DNA of 64,000 bases from Alcanivorax sp. DSM 26293 (GTDB taxonomy: Bacteria > Pseudomonadota > Gammaproteobacteria > Pseudomonadales > Alcanivoracaceae), in contig NZ_FNUM01000001.1 in assembly GCF_900107995.1 (NCBI RefSeq), positions 197,695-261,694 of the forward strand. Reading direction: 5' to 3'. Of the stretch, positions 8,864 to 17,344 are shown one piece after another. A program made the position numbers and the translations under genes. A model generated the notes under the pieces. That model made no database searches, had not been told where the DNA came from, and was given only the letters and a program-made list of their open reading frames with translations. The first letter of the stretch is position 1. Each line of letters starts with the position of its first letter.

Positions 8864-9496
8864 TCAGATAAACTCGGGAAGTTGTTTAAGTGGTTTTGCA
8901 GGAGAACCAACATAGATAGTATTTGCCTCAGTCTCTTTTGTGAGGATTCCGCCCATACCCAACATTGAGCCTTCAGCCATCTTAATTCCTTGGCGAATCG
9001 CCGCACCGGTTCCGACTTCGACACCCTGATCCAGAATCACATTCCCAGACAAGGCAACCATCGGGGCGACCGTCACATAATCGCGAATCACATCATCATG
9101 GCCAATAGTAACGTTTAGGTTGAGAATTACGTGATTGCCAATAGTAATATCAACTGTGACGATACAGCCCGCACAAATCATTGTTCCTTTGCCAACATTC
9201 ACGTTCTCGCCCATTCTTACTGAGGGGTGGACAAGTGTCGCAAAAGCATCTAACCCCCGGGCCATCAGCTTTTCAACGACCTGCTTCCTGACTCTGGGAT
9301 TACCAATTGCAACGACAAACTCTGAATCAGAGTAATCGGCCCAAGAGTCCAGGCCACCTAGAATCGTATAAGGGCCTTGTTTCCCTAGTTTCGCATTATC
9401 ATCAAGAAACCCTAAGACTTCTCGCTCACACTCTTTCGCCAACCAAGCAACTTCACGACCAAAACCACCGAACCCAACAATGACGATAGATTTCAT
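8864..9496 (-). CDS. PglD/NeuD-family sugar O/N-acetyltransferase
   Basis: A 210-residue protein with an N-terminal sugar-nucleotide-binding Rossmann motif (VIVGFGGFGREVAWLAKE) and a C-terminal left-handed beta-helix built from hexapeptide repeats (about 90-190: GKGTMICAGC, NHVILNLNVTIGHDDVI). The catalytic His is likely in TIGHDDVI. It most likely acetylates the 4-amino group made by the adjacent aminotransferase, using acetyl-CoA. Its start overlaps the stop of the upstream sugar transferase gene by 4 bp (ATGA), showing translational coupling. Confidence 0.9.
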   Translation of the reverse strand: MKSIVIVGFGGFGREVAWLAKECEREVLGFLDDNAKLGKQGPYTILGGLDSWADYSDSEFVVAIGNPRVRKQVVEKLMARGLDAFATLVHPSVRMGENVNVGKGTMICAGCIVTVDITIGNHVILNLNVTIGHDDVIRDYVTVAPMVALSGNVILDQGVEVGTGAAIRQGIKMAEGSMLGMGGILTKETEANTIYVGSPAKPLKQLPEFI

Positions 9497-10122
9497 GCAT
9501 CCTCCCTGATGACTTCTTTTGTATCCTGATATCCGCTAGGGCCTTCAAACCGAGGCATGGTTGCCTCTTCACCATGGCTGATGCCATCACGGCGGATAAC
9601 CTTCCATACCGTAAGAAACAGAATTTTTATATCTAACCAAATTGTCCGGTTTTCTACATACCAGACATCAAGTTCGAACTTCTCATCCCAACTCAACGCA
9701 TTGCGGCCATTGATTTGCGCCCAGCCAGTAACACCCGGTCGCACCTCATGGCGACGGGCTTGGCGATTGGAATAGAGGGGCAGATATTCCATTAACAAGG
9801 GGCGTGGGCCAACCAGACTCATATCACCCATCAATACATTCCACAGCTCTGGCAGCTCATCCAGACTGCTGGACCGCAGAAACTGGCCAAATCCGGTCAG
9901 ACGAGCTGCGTCGGGCAGCAGATCACCATTGGCATCGCGATCATCCGTCATGGTGCGGAATTTGGCCATCTGAAACGCCTTCCCGGCCCTACCCGGGCGG
10001 ATCTGCCGAAACAGCACAGGGCGGCCAAGCTTGAACCTGACAAGAAACGCCAACAGAACAATGACCGGCGCCAGCAGCAGCAAACCCGCCATCGCCCCAA
10101 GGATATCCATCAAACGCTTCAT
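9493..10122 (-). CDS. Undecaprenyl-phosphate phosphosugar transferase, small form (PglC-like)
   Basis: At 209 residues this is the minimal monotopic phosphoglycosyl transferase: one N-terminal re-entrant hydrophobic helix (about 8-28) and the soluble catalytic core with KFRTM, the DE catalytic pair in SSLDELPELWNV and MSLVGPRPLL. It starts lipid-linked glycan assembly by moving a phospho-sugar from UDP-sugar to undecaprenyl phosphate at the inner membrane. The linked dehydratase, aminotransferase and acetyltransferase genes suggest a di-N-acetylbacillosamine-type substrate. It overlaps both neighbours by 4 bp. Confidence 0.92.
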   Translation of the reverse strand: MKRLMDILGAMAGLLLLAPVIVLLAFLVRFKLGRPVLFRQIRPGRAGKAFQMAKFRTMTDDRDANGDLLPDAARLTGFGQFLRSSSLDELPELWNVLMGDMSLVGPRPLLMEYLPLYSNRQARRHEVRPGVTGWAQINGRNALSWDEKFELDVWYVENRTIWLDIKILFLTVWKVIRRDGISHGEEATMPRFEGPSGYQDTKEVIREDA

Positions 10123-11246
10123 TTAAGCCTCATTTCCCTGAGCATCACCGCATTCACCATGTGTACATCATACTTCTCTTCGGCAATCTGTCGCGAGCGA
10201 GCCCCCATGGCGGCCACTAGATCCGGGCTATCGATAAACTTCACCATCGACGCGGCCAGCGTTGCCGCATCCTGAACAGGCACAAGAAAGCCATTGCACC
10301 CATCCACAACCGTCTCACGACAGCCAGGTGCATCGGTAGTAATCACTGCTCGCCCCATGGCCATGGCTTCCAGCACAGTGCGCGGCGTTCCTTCACGGTA
10401 AGATGGCAATACATAGACGCTGCTATCTCTGATCGCTGGGCGCACATCAGAAAGCTTACCCAGGAACTCAATCGTACCCGCCCCTATCCAGCCATCCAGC
10501 TCAGCTTGGGAAATCGCATCCGGGTTATCATCGATCCAGCCAACCATCCGGAAAGTTACTTCTGGAAAACGTCGCTTGACCAGGGCCGCCGCCTGAGCAT
10601 ATTCACGCACTCCCTTGTCACCGAGCAAACGCGCAATCAGCAAAAAAGAGGGCTTCTCAGGCAGCGGTGTGGTTGTATATTCAGCCACATCTACACCCGA
10701 ACCATTGACTACACAAGAAGGGATGGCGGGGTCCAACAATGAGAGTTCCCGGAATAGCGCTTCATCGTCGGGGTTCTGGAAGAACACAAGTTGATTACGT
10801 GAAAGCGAAAACCGATACAGCTGCTGAATCAACCTACGCAGCACATTGCGCAAGCCTGTTGCCTCCCCGGTAAAGGCATAGCCTAGTCCGGTAATCAGGG
10901 CAAAGCGGTTCGTTACCCCCGCAATCCAGGCGGCCAGCGAACCATAGATCACAGGCTTAATGGTATAACCAAGCACATAGTCCGCACGAAGCTGTCGCAT
11001 CAGCTTTCGAAGAGCAAACAAAACAGACAGATCCTTTGCCGGATTCATGCCTGTCCGCTGGAGAGCAATATCATGGACCTGAACATCACGCGCTTTGAGC
11101 CAAATAGCAACATCTGAGTAGGGGTCAAGGCCTGGAACGGCCACATGTACTTTACAACCCACAGCAAGTAATGACTCGATCAGAGGACCACGAAACTTGA
11201 TCAACGAATCCGGAAAACTGGCAATCAGAAGGAAAGTACGGTTCAT
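10119..11246 (-). CDS. Glycosyltransferase family 4 (PglA/WbpT-like)
   Basis: A 375-residue GT-B glycosyltransferase. The N-terminal acceptor domain starts FLLIASFPDSLIKFRGPL; the C-terminal domain has the EX7E region in REGTPRTVLEAMAMGRAV followed by TTDAPGCRETV. Its position next to the PglC-like enzyme suggests that it adds the second sugar to the lipid-linked primer. Start and stop overlap the neighbouring genes by 4 bp and 1 bp. Confidence 0.9.
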   Translation of the reverse strand: MNRTFLLIASFPDSLIKFRGPLIESLLAVGCKVHVAVPGLDPYSDVAIWLKARDVQVHDIALQRTGMNPAKDLSVLFALRKLMRQLRADYVLGYTIKPVIYGSLAAWIAGVTNRFALITGLGYAFTGEATGLRNVLRRLIQQLYRFSLSRNQLVFFQNPDDEALFRELSLLDPAIPSCVVNGSGVDVAEYTTTPLPEKPSFLLIARLLGDKGVREYAQAAALVKRRFPEVTFRMVGWIDDNPDAISQAELDGWIGAGTIEFLGKLSDVRPAIRDSSVYVLPSYREGTPRTVLEAMAMGRAVITTDAPGCRETVVDGCNGFLVPVQDAATLAASMVKFIDSPDLVAAMGARSRQIAEEKYDVHMVNAVMLREMRLK

Positions 11247-12598
11247 CAGGTGCTCAGCCTATTCTTAACGATTCGAAACTTGCCACTCTTTTCCCGGGGG
11301 ATATCATTAACCACTTTAAGGTTAATCGACATCGTAGGGCCTACTCGCTCACGAAGAGCATCGATAAACTTTGCCCGTTCGGAGTCAGTAAACAAGTCTG
11401 AAGCCATTACATGAACATCAATCTCATCCTGAAAATCCTGGATGACCTGGAAGGCAATGATGCCGGACACACTTTTAGTGGAATTACTAAGATTACCAAG
11501 ATTGACACGCCCATTTTCTGGTGAGAGGACGTAGTCACTGGTTCGGCCATCAATGCGTTCCACAAGCGGAAAAGTAGAACCACATTCGCAACACTCCTCT
11601 GGGGGTGCCAATTTAATACGATCGCCCACTCTGTAGCGGATCAGAGGAGTTCCGTGAGTGGTGAAAGAGGTAACCAGCAATTCCCCCTCAAGAGCGGGTT
11701 TAAAATTTTCGTCGACAACTTCAAAAACACCACTCAATGGATGAATATGAAGCCGCCCAGAGGTACATTCTAAAATGAACGGCGCCCCCTCTGATGATGC
11801 ATACTGATCAACAAGTTGGCAGCCCAAAACACGACCAATAACTTCACGATGTTGCGGAAGAACCACTTCCGCCGTAGGAAAAAAAACCCTGACCCGGTTA
11901 TGGAGTTTTAGACCTTTCCTGTCTGCAATTTCACAAATATCAAAAACACTGGAGGGGAAGCCAACAATAAATTCGGGCGAAAACCTTTCAAGTGCATTCC
12001 AGTATGAGTTAAAATTTCTCTCGTTAATGTGAAAAGTCGAAAAAAAACGAATCTTGTTAATCAGATCATCACGATAACAACGACCTTTTTTGACATCTCT
12101 ATCTGTTGCAAGGTTTTTGCCACTGAACCATGCAACTTTTTTTCCAAGCTCATAGCCGTGACCAGCTCTGAAAGTATCCAATAATGCGAAACGCTCCTGA
12201 GTATCCTCAACGGTATATAGCACCTTCATAGAAGCGCCAGTAGTGCCACCAGTGAGGCTAACGACAGCATCTTTTTCATCAATCGTTTTTATTCTTTTCA
12301 AATTCTTGACCAAATCACTTTTTTCCAGCAAAGGAAAAAAGGAAAGAGACGATGAACCCACAGAGGAAAACCACATTGATTGGGAACAAGAAAATTGAAG
12401 AAAATCTGCCAATCGTACTTCTGACTCAGCCTTCCACAAGCGTTTATCAGAAGACCAGTCGCGAGAATAATACTTCCTATAAAAAGAGTACCTTCCTTTT
12501 CTTCGAATTCTATACTGATTTACATTTACAGCAGTAATTAGAAAATCCTGGAACCAAAAGGGGAGTTTTCTATAAAGAGACCAAAGATCCATGTTCAT
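11246..12598 (-). CDS. CapK/PaaK-like adenylate-forming enzyme
   Basis: A 450-residue member of the phenylacetate-CoA ligase (PaaK)/CapK branch of the ANL superfamily. Visible motifs are the AMP-binding P-loop SLTGGTTGASMKV near residue 113, YASSEGAPFIL near 265, and TPLIRYRVGDRI near 315 with the adjacent ECCECGS cysteines. Such genes are common in capsule clusters, where no reaction has been firmly assigned. Activation of an acyl or amino acid substituent for the glycan is plausible. Base composition drops from here into the AT-rich centre of the locus. Confidence 0.8.
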   Translation of the reverse strand: MNMDLWSLYRKLPFWFQDFLITAVNVNQYRIRRKGRYSFYRKYYSRDWSSDKRLWKAESEVRLADFLQFSCSQSMWFSSVGSSSLSFFPLLEKSDLVKNLKRIKTIDEKDAVVSLTGGTTGASMKVLYTVEDTQERFALLDTFRAGHGYELGKKVAWFSGKNLATDRDVKKGRCYRDDLINKIRFFSTFHINERNFNSYWNALERFSPEFIVGFPSSVFDICEIADRKGLKLHNRVRVFFPTAEVVLPQHREVIGRVLGCQLVDQYASSEGAPFILECTSGRLHIHPLSGVFEVVDENFKPALEGELLVTSFTTHGTPLIRYRVGDRIKLAPPEECCECGSTFPLVERIDGRTSDYVLSPENGRVNLGNLSNSTKSVSGIIAFQVIQDFQDEIDVHVMASDLFTDSERAKFIDALRERVGPTMSINLKVVNDIPREKSGKFRIVKNRLST

Positions 12599-13743
12599 TT
12601 CAACCGACCCAACTGTCGCTGATTGATATAACTAAGACAAAGGTAAATAAGAAATGGTGAGAACATCCATTTCTGTCGCAAGGCGATTCCCAGGTTAGTG
12701 GTAGTTAACGCGAGAACAGCCCAGGCACCAAAAAGATAAAACACGATAAAAATTATATTTCCATATTCCGGGTTAAGTTTTCGCCAAAAACCGAGACAGA
12801 TTCCATAGATGAACAAAAACATCAATATCAAGTTGTCAAAAGAGGCAGCCAAACCAAAAACTGACGTTGCCTCAAATATCATTGGTCGAAATGCATAACT
12901 TAATAGCTTAACGGGAAATGACATCGAAGAGATGTCTACTGAGCTCTCACCTTTAGTGATCGACTGCCTCTTATCGATAAAATCCATTACAGAGTCGATA
13001 TTAGCGCCACCCTTAACACCTGCATAATCAAGGGCAAAAGGCACAAGAAAAACGGCCCCCAAGGTAAAAACCGCTCCGAGAAAAACTTTTCTCAGGGTTC
13101 CTGCACGAGAATCGAAAAACAAAGCAACTGAAAGTGACATCACAAGAAGGCCCGCCATATGAGGTCGGACAACCAACATCAGAAGAATGGCAAGGTACAT
13201 AAGCGACATTCGTCGAGAGAAGTCCAGAGCTGACCACAAGGCCAGGTTAACGGCCAAAAATGATATGGCATCTTTTCCGAGAGCAGAAGACCAAAAACTA
13301 ACAGAAGGAAGAAGAAGCACAGAAAAAATCAAATAGTTAACCCATTTTTTTGAACCTATAGACGCACAACGAAGGCTTGAATAAAAAAACAAATAACCAA
13401 CAGCCCCTAGAAAATTAAAAAATAAAAAAACCCCCAAATACGACAGCGAAAAAACAGACGTCAGAAAAGAGACAACAATAACGATAGCATGACTGCCAAA
13501 CCATATCCTATCAATACCTAGCAAACCCTGATTGTAATAAGCAAAGGCATCAGAGCCATGCATTCCTGCATACCAGAAATACACTAAACACCAAAAGGAG
13601 TGATACAAATAAAGAAAAACAGAAAAGCGAAAACCAATGCCGATTTTTCTACCAATTAAAACACAGAAAAAAAGGCCCAAAAGGAAAACAATAGCAATTG
13701 ACACAACATGCCAAACAGTACTATACGCTACTGGCTCGGTCAC
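12595..13743 (-). CDS. Polytopic membrane protein, candidate Wzy polymerase
   Basis: A 382-residue protein with about 10-11 hydrophobic segments. No family is recognisable by eye. Its position among glycosyltransferases, its size, and a large loop around residues 225-290 (KRQSITKGESSVDISS) fit a Wzy O-unit polymerase, which is usually identified by topology rather than sequence. A short SSALGKDAISF motif near residue 150 resembles the conserved loop of EpsG/Wzy-like proteins. The gene is AT-rich and overlaps both neighbours by 4 bp. Confidence 0.65.
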   Translation of the reverse strand: MTEPVAYSTVWHVVSIAIVFLLGLFFCVLIGRKIGIGFRFSVFLYLYHSFWCLVYFWYAGMHGSDAFAYYNQGLLGIDRIWFGSHAIVIVVSFLTSVFSLSYLGVFLFFNFLGAVGYLFFYSSLRCASIGSKKWVNYLIFSVLLLPSVSFWSSALGKDAISFLAVNLALWSALDFSRRMSLMYLAILLMLVVRPHMAGLLVMSLSVALFFDSRAGTLRKVFLGAVFTLGAVFLVPFALDYAGVKGGANIDSVMDFIDKRQSITKGESSVDISSMSFPVKLLSYAFRPMIFEATSVFGLAASFDNLILMFLFIYGICLGFWRKLNPEYGNIIFIVFYLFGAWAVLALTTTNLGIALRQKWMFSPFLIYLCLSYINQRQLGRLK

Positions 13744-14804
13744 AGAATATTCCTATAAAGCGCCAAGTGGTCGGCAACACATCTATCAATACTGTAGTGG
13801 CGGGAGCTGTTGAGCGCATTGCGAGAAAATTCCCCACGCAAACCGGGGTTTTCAATAAGCTTTCTGATGTTTTCAGCATAAGCTTTTGTGTCACCAGGCT
13901 TTACAGTATAGCCATTTTTACACTTTTCAATAACCTCAGCACATCCACCAACATCCGTAACAATACTCGGCAACCCGGTTAACGCGGCTTCTAATAGTGA
14001 AATTGGTAAGCCCTCGCTGTTTGAAGAGAGTAAAAATACATCAGACTGAGAAAGGAGCGAGGCTGGATTGCTGACGTTACCCAAAAAAGATACCTTTCCA
14101 TTTAATCCGAACCCTTCTACCAAATCGGCAAGATACACCCGATCAGGCCCCTCTCCAGCAATATTAAGGTGAAAATCGTAATCCCGTAAAAAGTTAAATG
14201 CCTCAATAATCATGGCTACATTCTTTTCTGGCGATAGGCGGCCCAGAAATAAAAAAATCACGGTTCGTTTAGGAACCGACTTGATAGTGCAGACCCTATC
14301 CCGGGAAACACCATTGTCAATTTGCACAAGCTTCCCGCCAACAGATTCTCTAAATGCAGAAACACAAGCCTCGCAGATTGCAATAAATTTTTTCACTCTA
14401 AACAAAAACAAGGGTAGCAGCCAGCGGGGCAAGCCCAAACGAATACTATGCTTCGTAAAAACGACAGGAACCCCAGGAATGAATAGCAAAAGTAAGAGTG
14501 CAGGATAAAGATGAGCATGAACCACATCCGGGGAAAAATTGCTAATTATCCTGTTAAGCCTTGAAACCCCGAAAAATGGGTTTTTTCTTGCTTTTATGCC
14601 AACAAAGCTATACTCCACCCCACACTTTGAAATCGTAGACAGAAAATCTTTTTCGTAATTTTCATCTCTGCCTGTTTCTTTTGCTGACTGATAAAAAACA
14701 ATGTGGAGTTTATGACCGGCCTTCGCCATCTTGGTAGACATATCACGCACAAAGACTTCGGCGCCGCCTGCGCTAGGACTGCTAATGACGTGCATAATTT
14801 TCAT
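13740..14804 (-). CDS. Glycosyltransferase family 4
   Basis: A 354-residue GT-B enzyme: the N-terminal HVISSPSAGGAEVFVRDM motif is typical of GT4 proteins, FLFLGRLSPEKNV near residue 190 opens the donor domain, and SSNSEGLPISLLEAALTG near 270 carries the EX7E pair. Donor and acceptor sugars are unknown. It overlaps the candidate polymerase gene by 4 bp and lies 15 bp from the sulfotransferase upstream. Confidence 0.9.
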   Translation of the reverse strand: MKIMHVISSPSAGGAEVFVRDMSTKMAKAGHKLHIVFYQSAKETGRDENYEKDFLSTISKCGVEYSFVGIKARKNPFFGVSRLNRIISNFSPDVVHAHLYPALLLLLFIPGVPVVFTKHSIRLGLPRWLLPLFLFRVKKFIAICEACVSAFRESVGGKLVQIDNGVSRDRVCTIKSVPKRTVIFLFLGRLSPEKNVAMIIEAFNFLRDYDFHLNIAGEGPDRVYLADLVEGFGLNGKVSFLGNVSNPASLLSQSDVFLLSSNSEGLPISLLEAALTGLPSIVTDVGGCAEVIEKCKNGYTVKPGDTKAYAENIRKLIENPGLRGEFSRNALNSSRHYSIDRCVADHLALYRNIL

Positions 14805-14819
14805 AGAATGGAAACACCA

Positions 14820-15467
14820 TTATTCAAAACAATAACCAAATTTATTTACGTCATTCCTATACAGGGTCGATATTGCATCAATCATTTCATTTGAAGTGAA
14901 CGCGGATCTGTAGTCAGTTCCCGCCAATCGGGTTGAGTTTGATTTGCCCACTGAAATATTACGGCCAAGCCGTGCTGAGACAATCTGCATATCTTTATTC
15001 AGAGACTCAACCTTACCTACAAAATCGACCATTATCTCGCCATTAGCATCACAAGCAAAATGGGACTGAGGCTGAAAGATAAAATCTGTTTTCAATAAAT
15101 CCTGGGCAGGGAGCCAGTCGTTAACAAAGCGCTCAAACGAATCAAAACCCGGGATCTGGTACTGCCCGGGGTTTAGCACACCCATTGAGTCTGTCTGTCC
15201 TTGTCTGGCGAACCGGTAAGCCGACAAGGCTCGATCCCATGGATTTCTGACGAGAGTAAATGTAAAAGCACGTTCAAAAAGTCGAGGAAAAGTTTTTTCT
15301 ATCTCCAGCGCGGAATAGTGGCCAAGCGTCCGGCCATATAATGCATGATTAACACTGGTGCCGGCTGCCTTTGGCACATGAATGAAGATACAACCAGCAT
15401 CAGCCCAAAACTTTTTCCGGCGATACAGGTTTAATCTCCATTTAAATTTTGACATGATTCTATTCAC
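14820..15467 (-). CDS. Sulfotransferase family 2-like protein (PAPS-dependent)
   Basis: A 215-residue protein with the PAPS 5'-phosphosulfate loop IFIHVPKAAGTSVNHA (about 28-43) and the 3'-phosphate-binding motif TLVRNPWDRALSAYRFA (about 75-91), the two signatures of Golgi-type carbohydrate sulfotransferases. It probably puts sulfate on a sugar of the capsule or its lipid-linked precursor. The frame starts with GTG at 15467, overlapping the upstream gene by 4 bp (GTGA); an in-frame ATG lies four codons later at 15455. A second sulfotransferase follows at 16391. Confidence 0.82.
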   Translation of the reverse strand: MNRIMSKFKWRLNLYRRKKFWADAGCIFIHVPKAAGTSVNHALYGRTLGHYSALEIEKTFPRLFERAFTFTLVRNPWDRALSAYRFARQGQTDSMGVLNPGQYQIPGFDSFERFVNDWLPAQDLLKTDFIFQPQSHFACDANGEIMVDFVGKVESLNKDMQIVSARLGRNISVGKSNSTRLAGTDYRSAFTSNEMIDAISTLYRNDVNKFGYCFE

Positions 15468-16381
15468 AGGAACGCCGCCAACAGTATTCTATACATCTTT
15501 AATGGAAGGTATTTCATCCCAATTATCTCAGGATTGCGCAAAGCCTCATCAAGAAGGAGTTTCTGAAAAGAAAACTCCTCGAATTTTAAAAAACATTTTT
15601 TCCAGCAAGAAAGAGCATTTAGCGCCCTTCTATTCGACACTTCTTCACTCGAGAAATATTTTCCAGCCTCTGCTTTGTCAAGAAAATTCGAAACGTTCTG
15701 ATAAGCTGACTTATAGTTACCACCTCTAGTCAGCGATCCGCTTCGCAGGTTTCTGACATAGCCGATAAAATTATCACCCGCTACATTATATCCAGCGTGA
15801 ATCAGCCTCAAGACAAGATCAAAATCTTCATTTTGCTTTAAGGTAATATCAAAGCCACCTATTTCAACTAGCAAATTTCGCCTAAACAAATACATCGGTG
15901 CGCCACCAGGAAAACCGTTAACTTTGCCGATATCATCTGGTACGACTTGTGCTTTGCAATCTTTAAAATTCGATCTAAAGCCCCCTGGCTCTGAGACATA
16001 ACCGCCATAACAACCAAAATACTCTTGGGTTTTCTTCTTCAGCTTTCGGTATTTATATAACAGATTATCTTCAAGCCAGAAATCATCAACGTCAAGAAAT
16101 GCTACAAACTCGCCAGATGCCTTCGCGAGACCATAGTTCCTGGCTTCAGAAGCCCCCCCATTTTCTTTCTTATATGAAGAAACAGCGAATGGGTAAGATT
16201 TTCCAGAAACAAACTCTGAAGCGAAATCATCTTCAGAGCCATCATCTACAACAATCACTTCTGTCGGAATAAGCTTTTGCCTTCCAATGGAATCAAGTGC
16301 TTTAGGCAAATAACATGCATCGTTATACGTGGTAATTATTACTGACACACCATCAAGGCTAGAAGAATGTTTTTTTGACAT
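15464..16381 (-). CDS. Glycosyltransferase family 2
   Basis: A 305-residue GT-A enzyme with the N-terminal SVIITTYNDACYLPKALD motif, VVDDGSEDD near residue 42 and the metal-binding DVDDFW (DXD) near 97. GGAPMYLFRRNLL and QNEDFDLVLRLIHAG near 160-190 form the usual acceptor region. It is soluble or peripheral at the cytoplasmic face of the membrane. AT-rich, and coupled to the next gene by a 4-bp overlap. Confidence 0.9.
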   Translation of the reverse strand: MSKKHSSSLDGVSVIITTYNDACYLPKALDSIGRQKLIPTEVIVVDDGSEDDFASEFVSGKSYPFAVSSYKKENGGASEARNYGLAKASGEFVAFLDVDDFWLEDNLLYKYRKLKKKTQEYFGCYGGYVSEPGGFRSNFKDCKAQVVPDDIGKVNGFPGGAPMYLFRRNLLVEIGGFDITLKQNEDFDLVLRLIHAGYNVAGDNFIGYVRNLRSGSLTRGGNYKSAYQNVSNFLDKAEAGKYFSSEEVSNRRALNALSCWKKCFLKFEEFSFQKLLLDEALRNPEIIGMKYLPLKMYRILLAAFL

Positions 16382-16390
16382 AAAAAACCA

Positions 16391-17290
16391 TTACCTTTCA
16401 GTAACTTTTTTTCCAGTTATTTTTGACAGCAGCGCCATATCCTCTTGAAAAAAAACAGTCAGCGCTTGTTTCTCTTGATCGCTCAATGCATTAATCTTGC
16501 CTTTCTCGAAGGAAACATTACCTTTTTTCAAAAACCGCAAAAAACCAAGTGACGGAAGCCAACTAAAATATTTGTACCTTAGGGCTAAAAGTTTCTTATA
16601 AAGATTATCCAGGAGATAGTATTTTGGCTTTCTTGCTTCATTTTTAACATCTAAATTAACTGGAAATCTAGGCGCTTCTAAATTCAGAAAAGAAAATATT
16701 TCTTCAAGCGTAGCTCGAGGTGACTCTCTCATTTCATCAAGAGTAACAAAAAAAACTCGTTCGCTATCAGCCACCATCGACATCAATCTTTGTGTGTATT
16801 TCCCCAAACTGCATATATCTCTGTAAATAAGATGTTTAGGTTCGTGCGAGCTTGGCGGTATGTCTTTACCCTGCGCTCGATTATCTTGAAGGGACCAGGC
16901 CTCACGAAAATTTTTCACTGTCTCCGATCCTCCCATAAAAAGCTCTTGGTGCAGCGAAGGAGCCATTTCCACAGGATTTCTTAAGCAAACTATATACCTT
17001 GCTTTTTTTAATCTATTTTCTTCTTCAATATTACGTATCGCTGCTTCTGAATAAAGGTACCACACTGAAGCATCTAGCCTGTAATTTGCACTCTCAGACT
17101 CTAGCGATGAATACAGCTTGAGATAGTCACTTCTAACAGTAATGACGCGATGATTACTATCTGTATTATAAAAATGCGGTTCTTTTATAGCAGGCATAAA
17201 TATTTCTTCATGCTGACTTAGCCAGTATGCGAGAGTTGTAGTTCCGCATTTTGGTGCACCAACTATAAAAAGGTTTGATTCATTAAACAT
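16391..17290 (-). CDS. Sulfotransferase domain protein (PAPS-dependent)
   Basis: A 299-residue protein from the ATG at 17290, which has a GGA ribosome binding site; an upstream in-frame TTG at 17305 would add five residues. The PAPS loop LFIVGAPKCGTTTLAYWL is at about residues 6-23, followed by IKEPHFYN, and the 3'-phosphate-binding IVCLRNPVEMAPSLHQ lies near 100. This matches Sulfotransfer_1/heparan-type enzymes. Together with the gene at 14820 it implies a sulfated glycan. It is among the most AT-rich genes in the window. Confidence 0.85.
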   Translation of the reverse strand: MFNESNLFIVGAPKCGTTTLAYWLSQHEEIFMPAIKEPHFYNTDSNHRVITVRSDYLKLYSSLESESANYRLDASVWYLYSEAAIRNIEEENRLKKARYIVCLRNPVEMAPSLHQELFMGGSETVKNFREAWSLQDNRAQGKDIPPSSHEPKHLIYRDICSLGKYTQRLMSMVADSERVFFVTLDEMRESPRATLEEIFSFLNLEAPRFPVNLDVKNEARKPKYYLLDNLYKKLLALRYKYFSWLPSLGFLRFLKKGNVSFEKGKINALSDQEKQALTVFFQEDMALLSKITGKKVTER

Positions 17291-17344
17291 TACGCATCCA
17301 AACAATCAGATTCATGAAACAACAATAAAAACTGAAAACCATAT

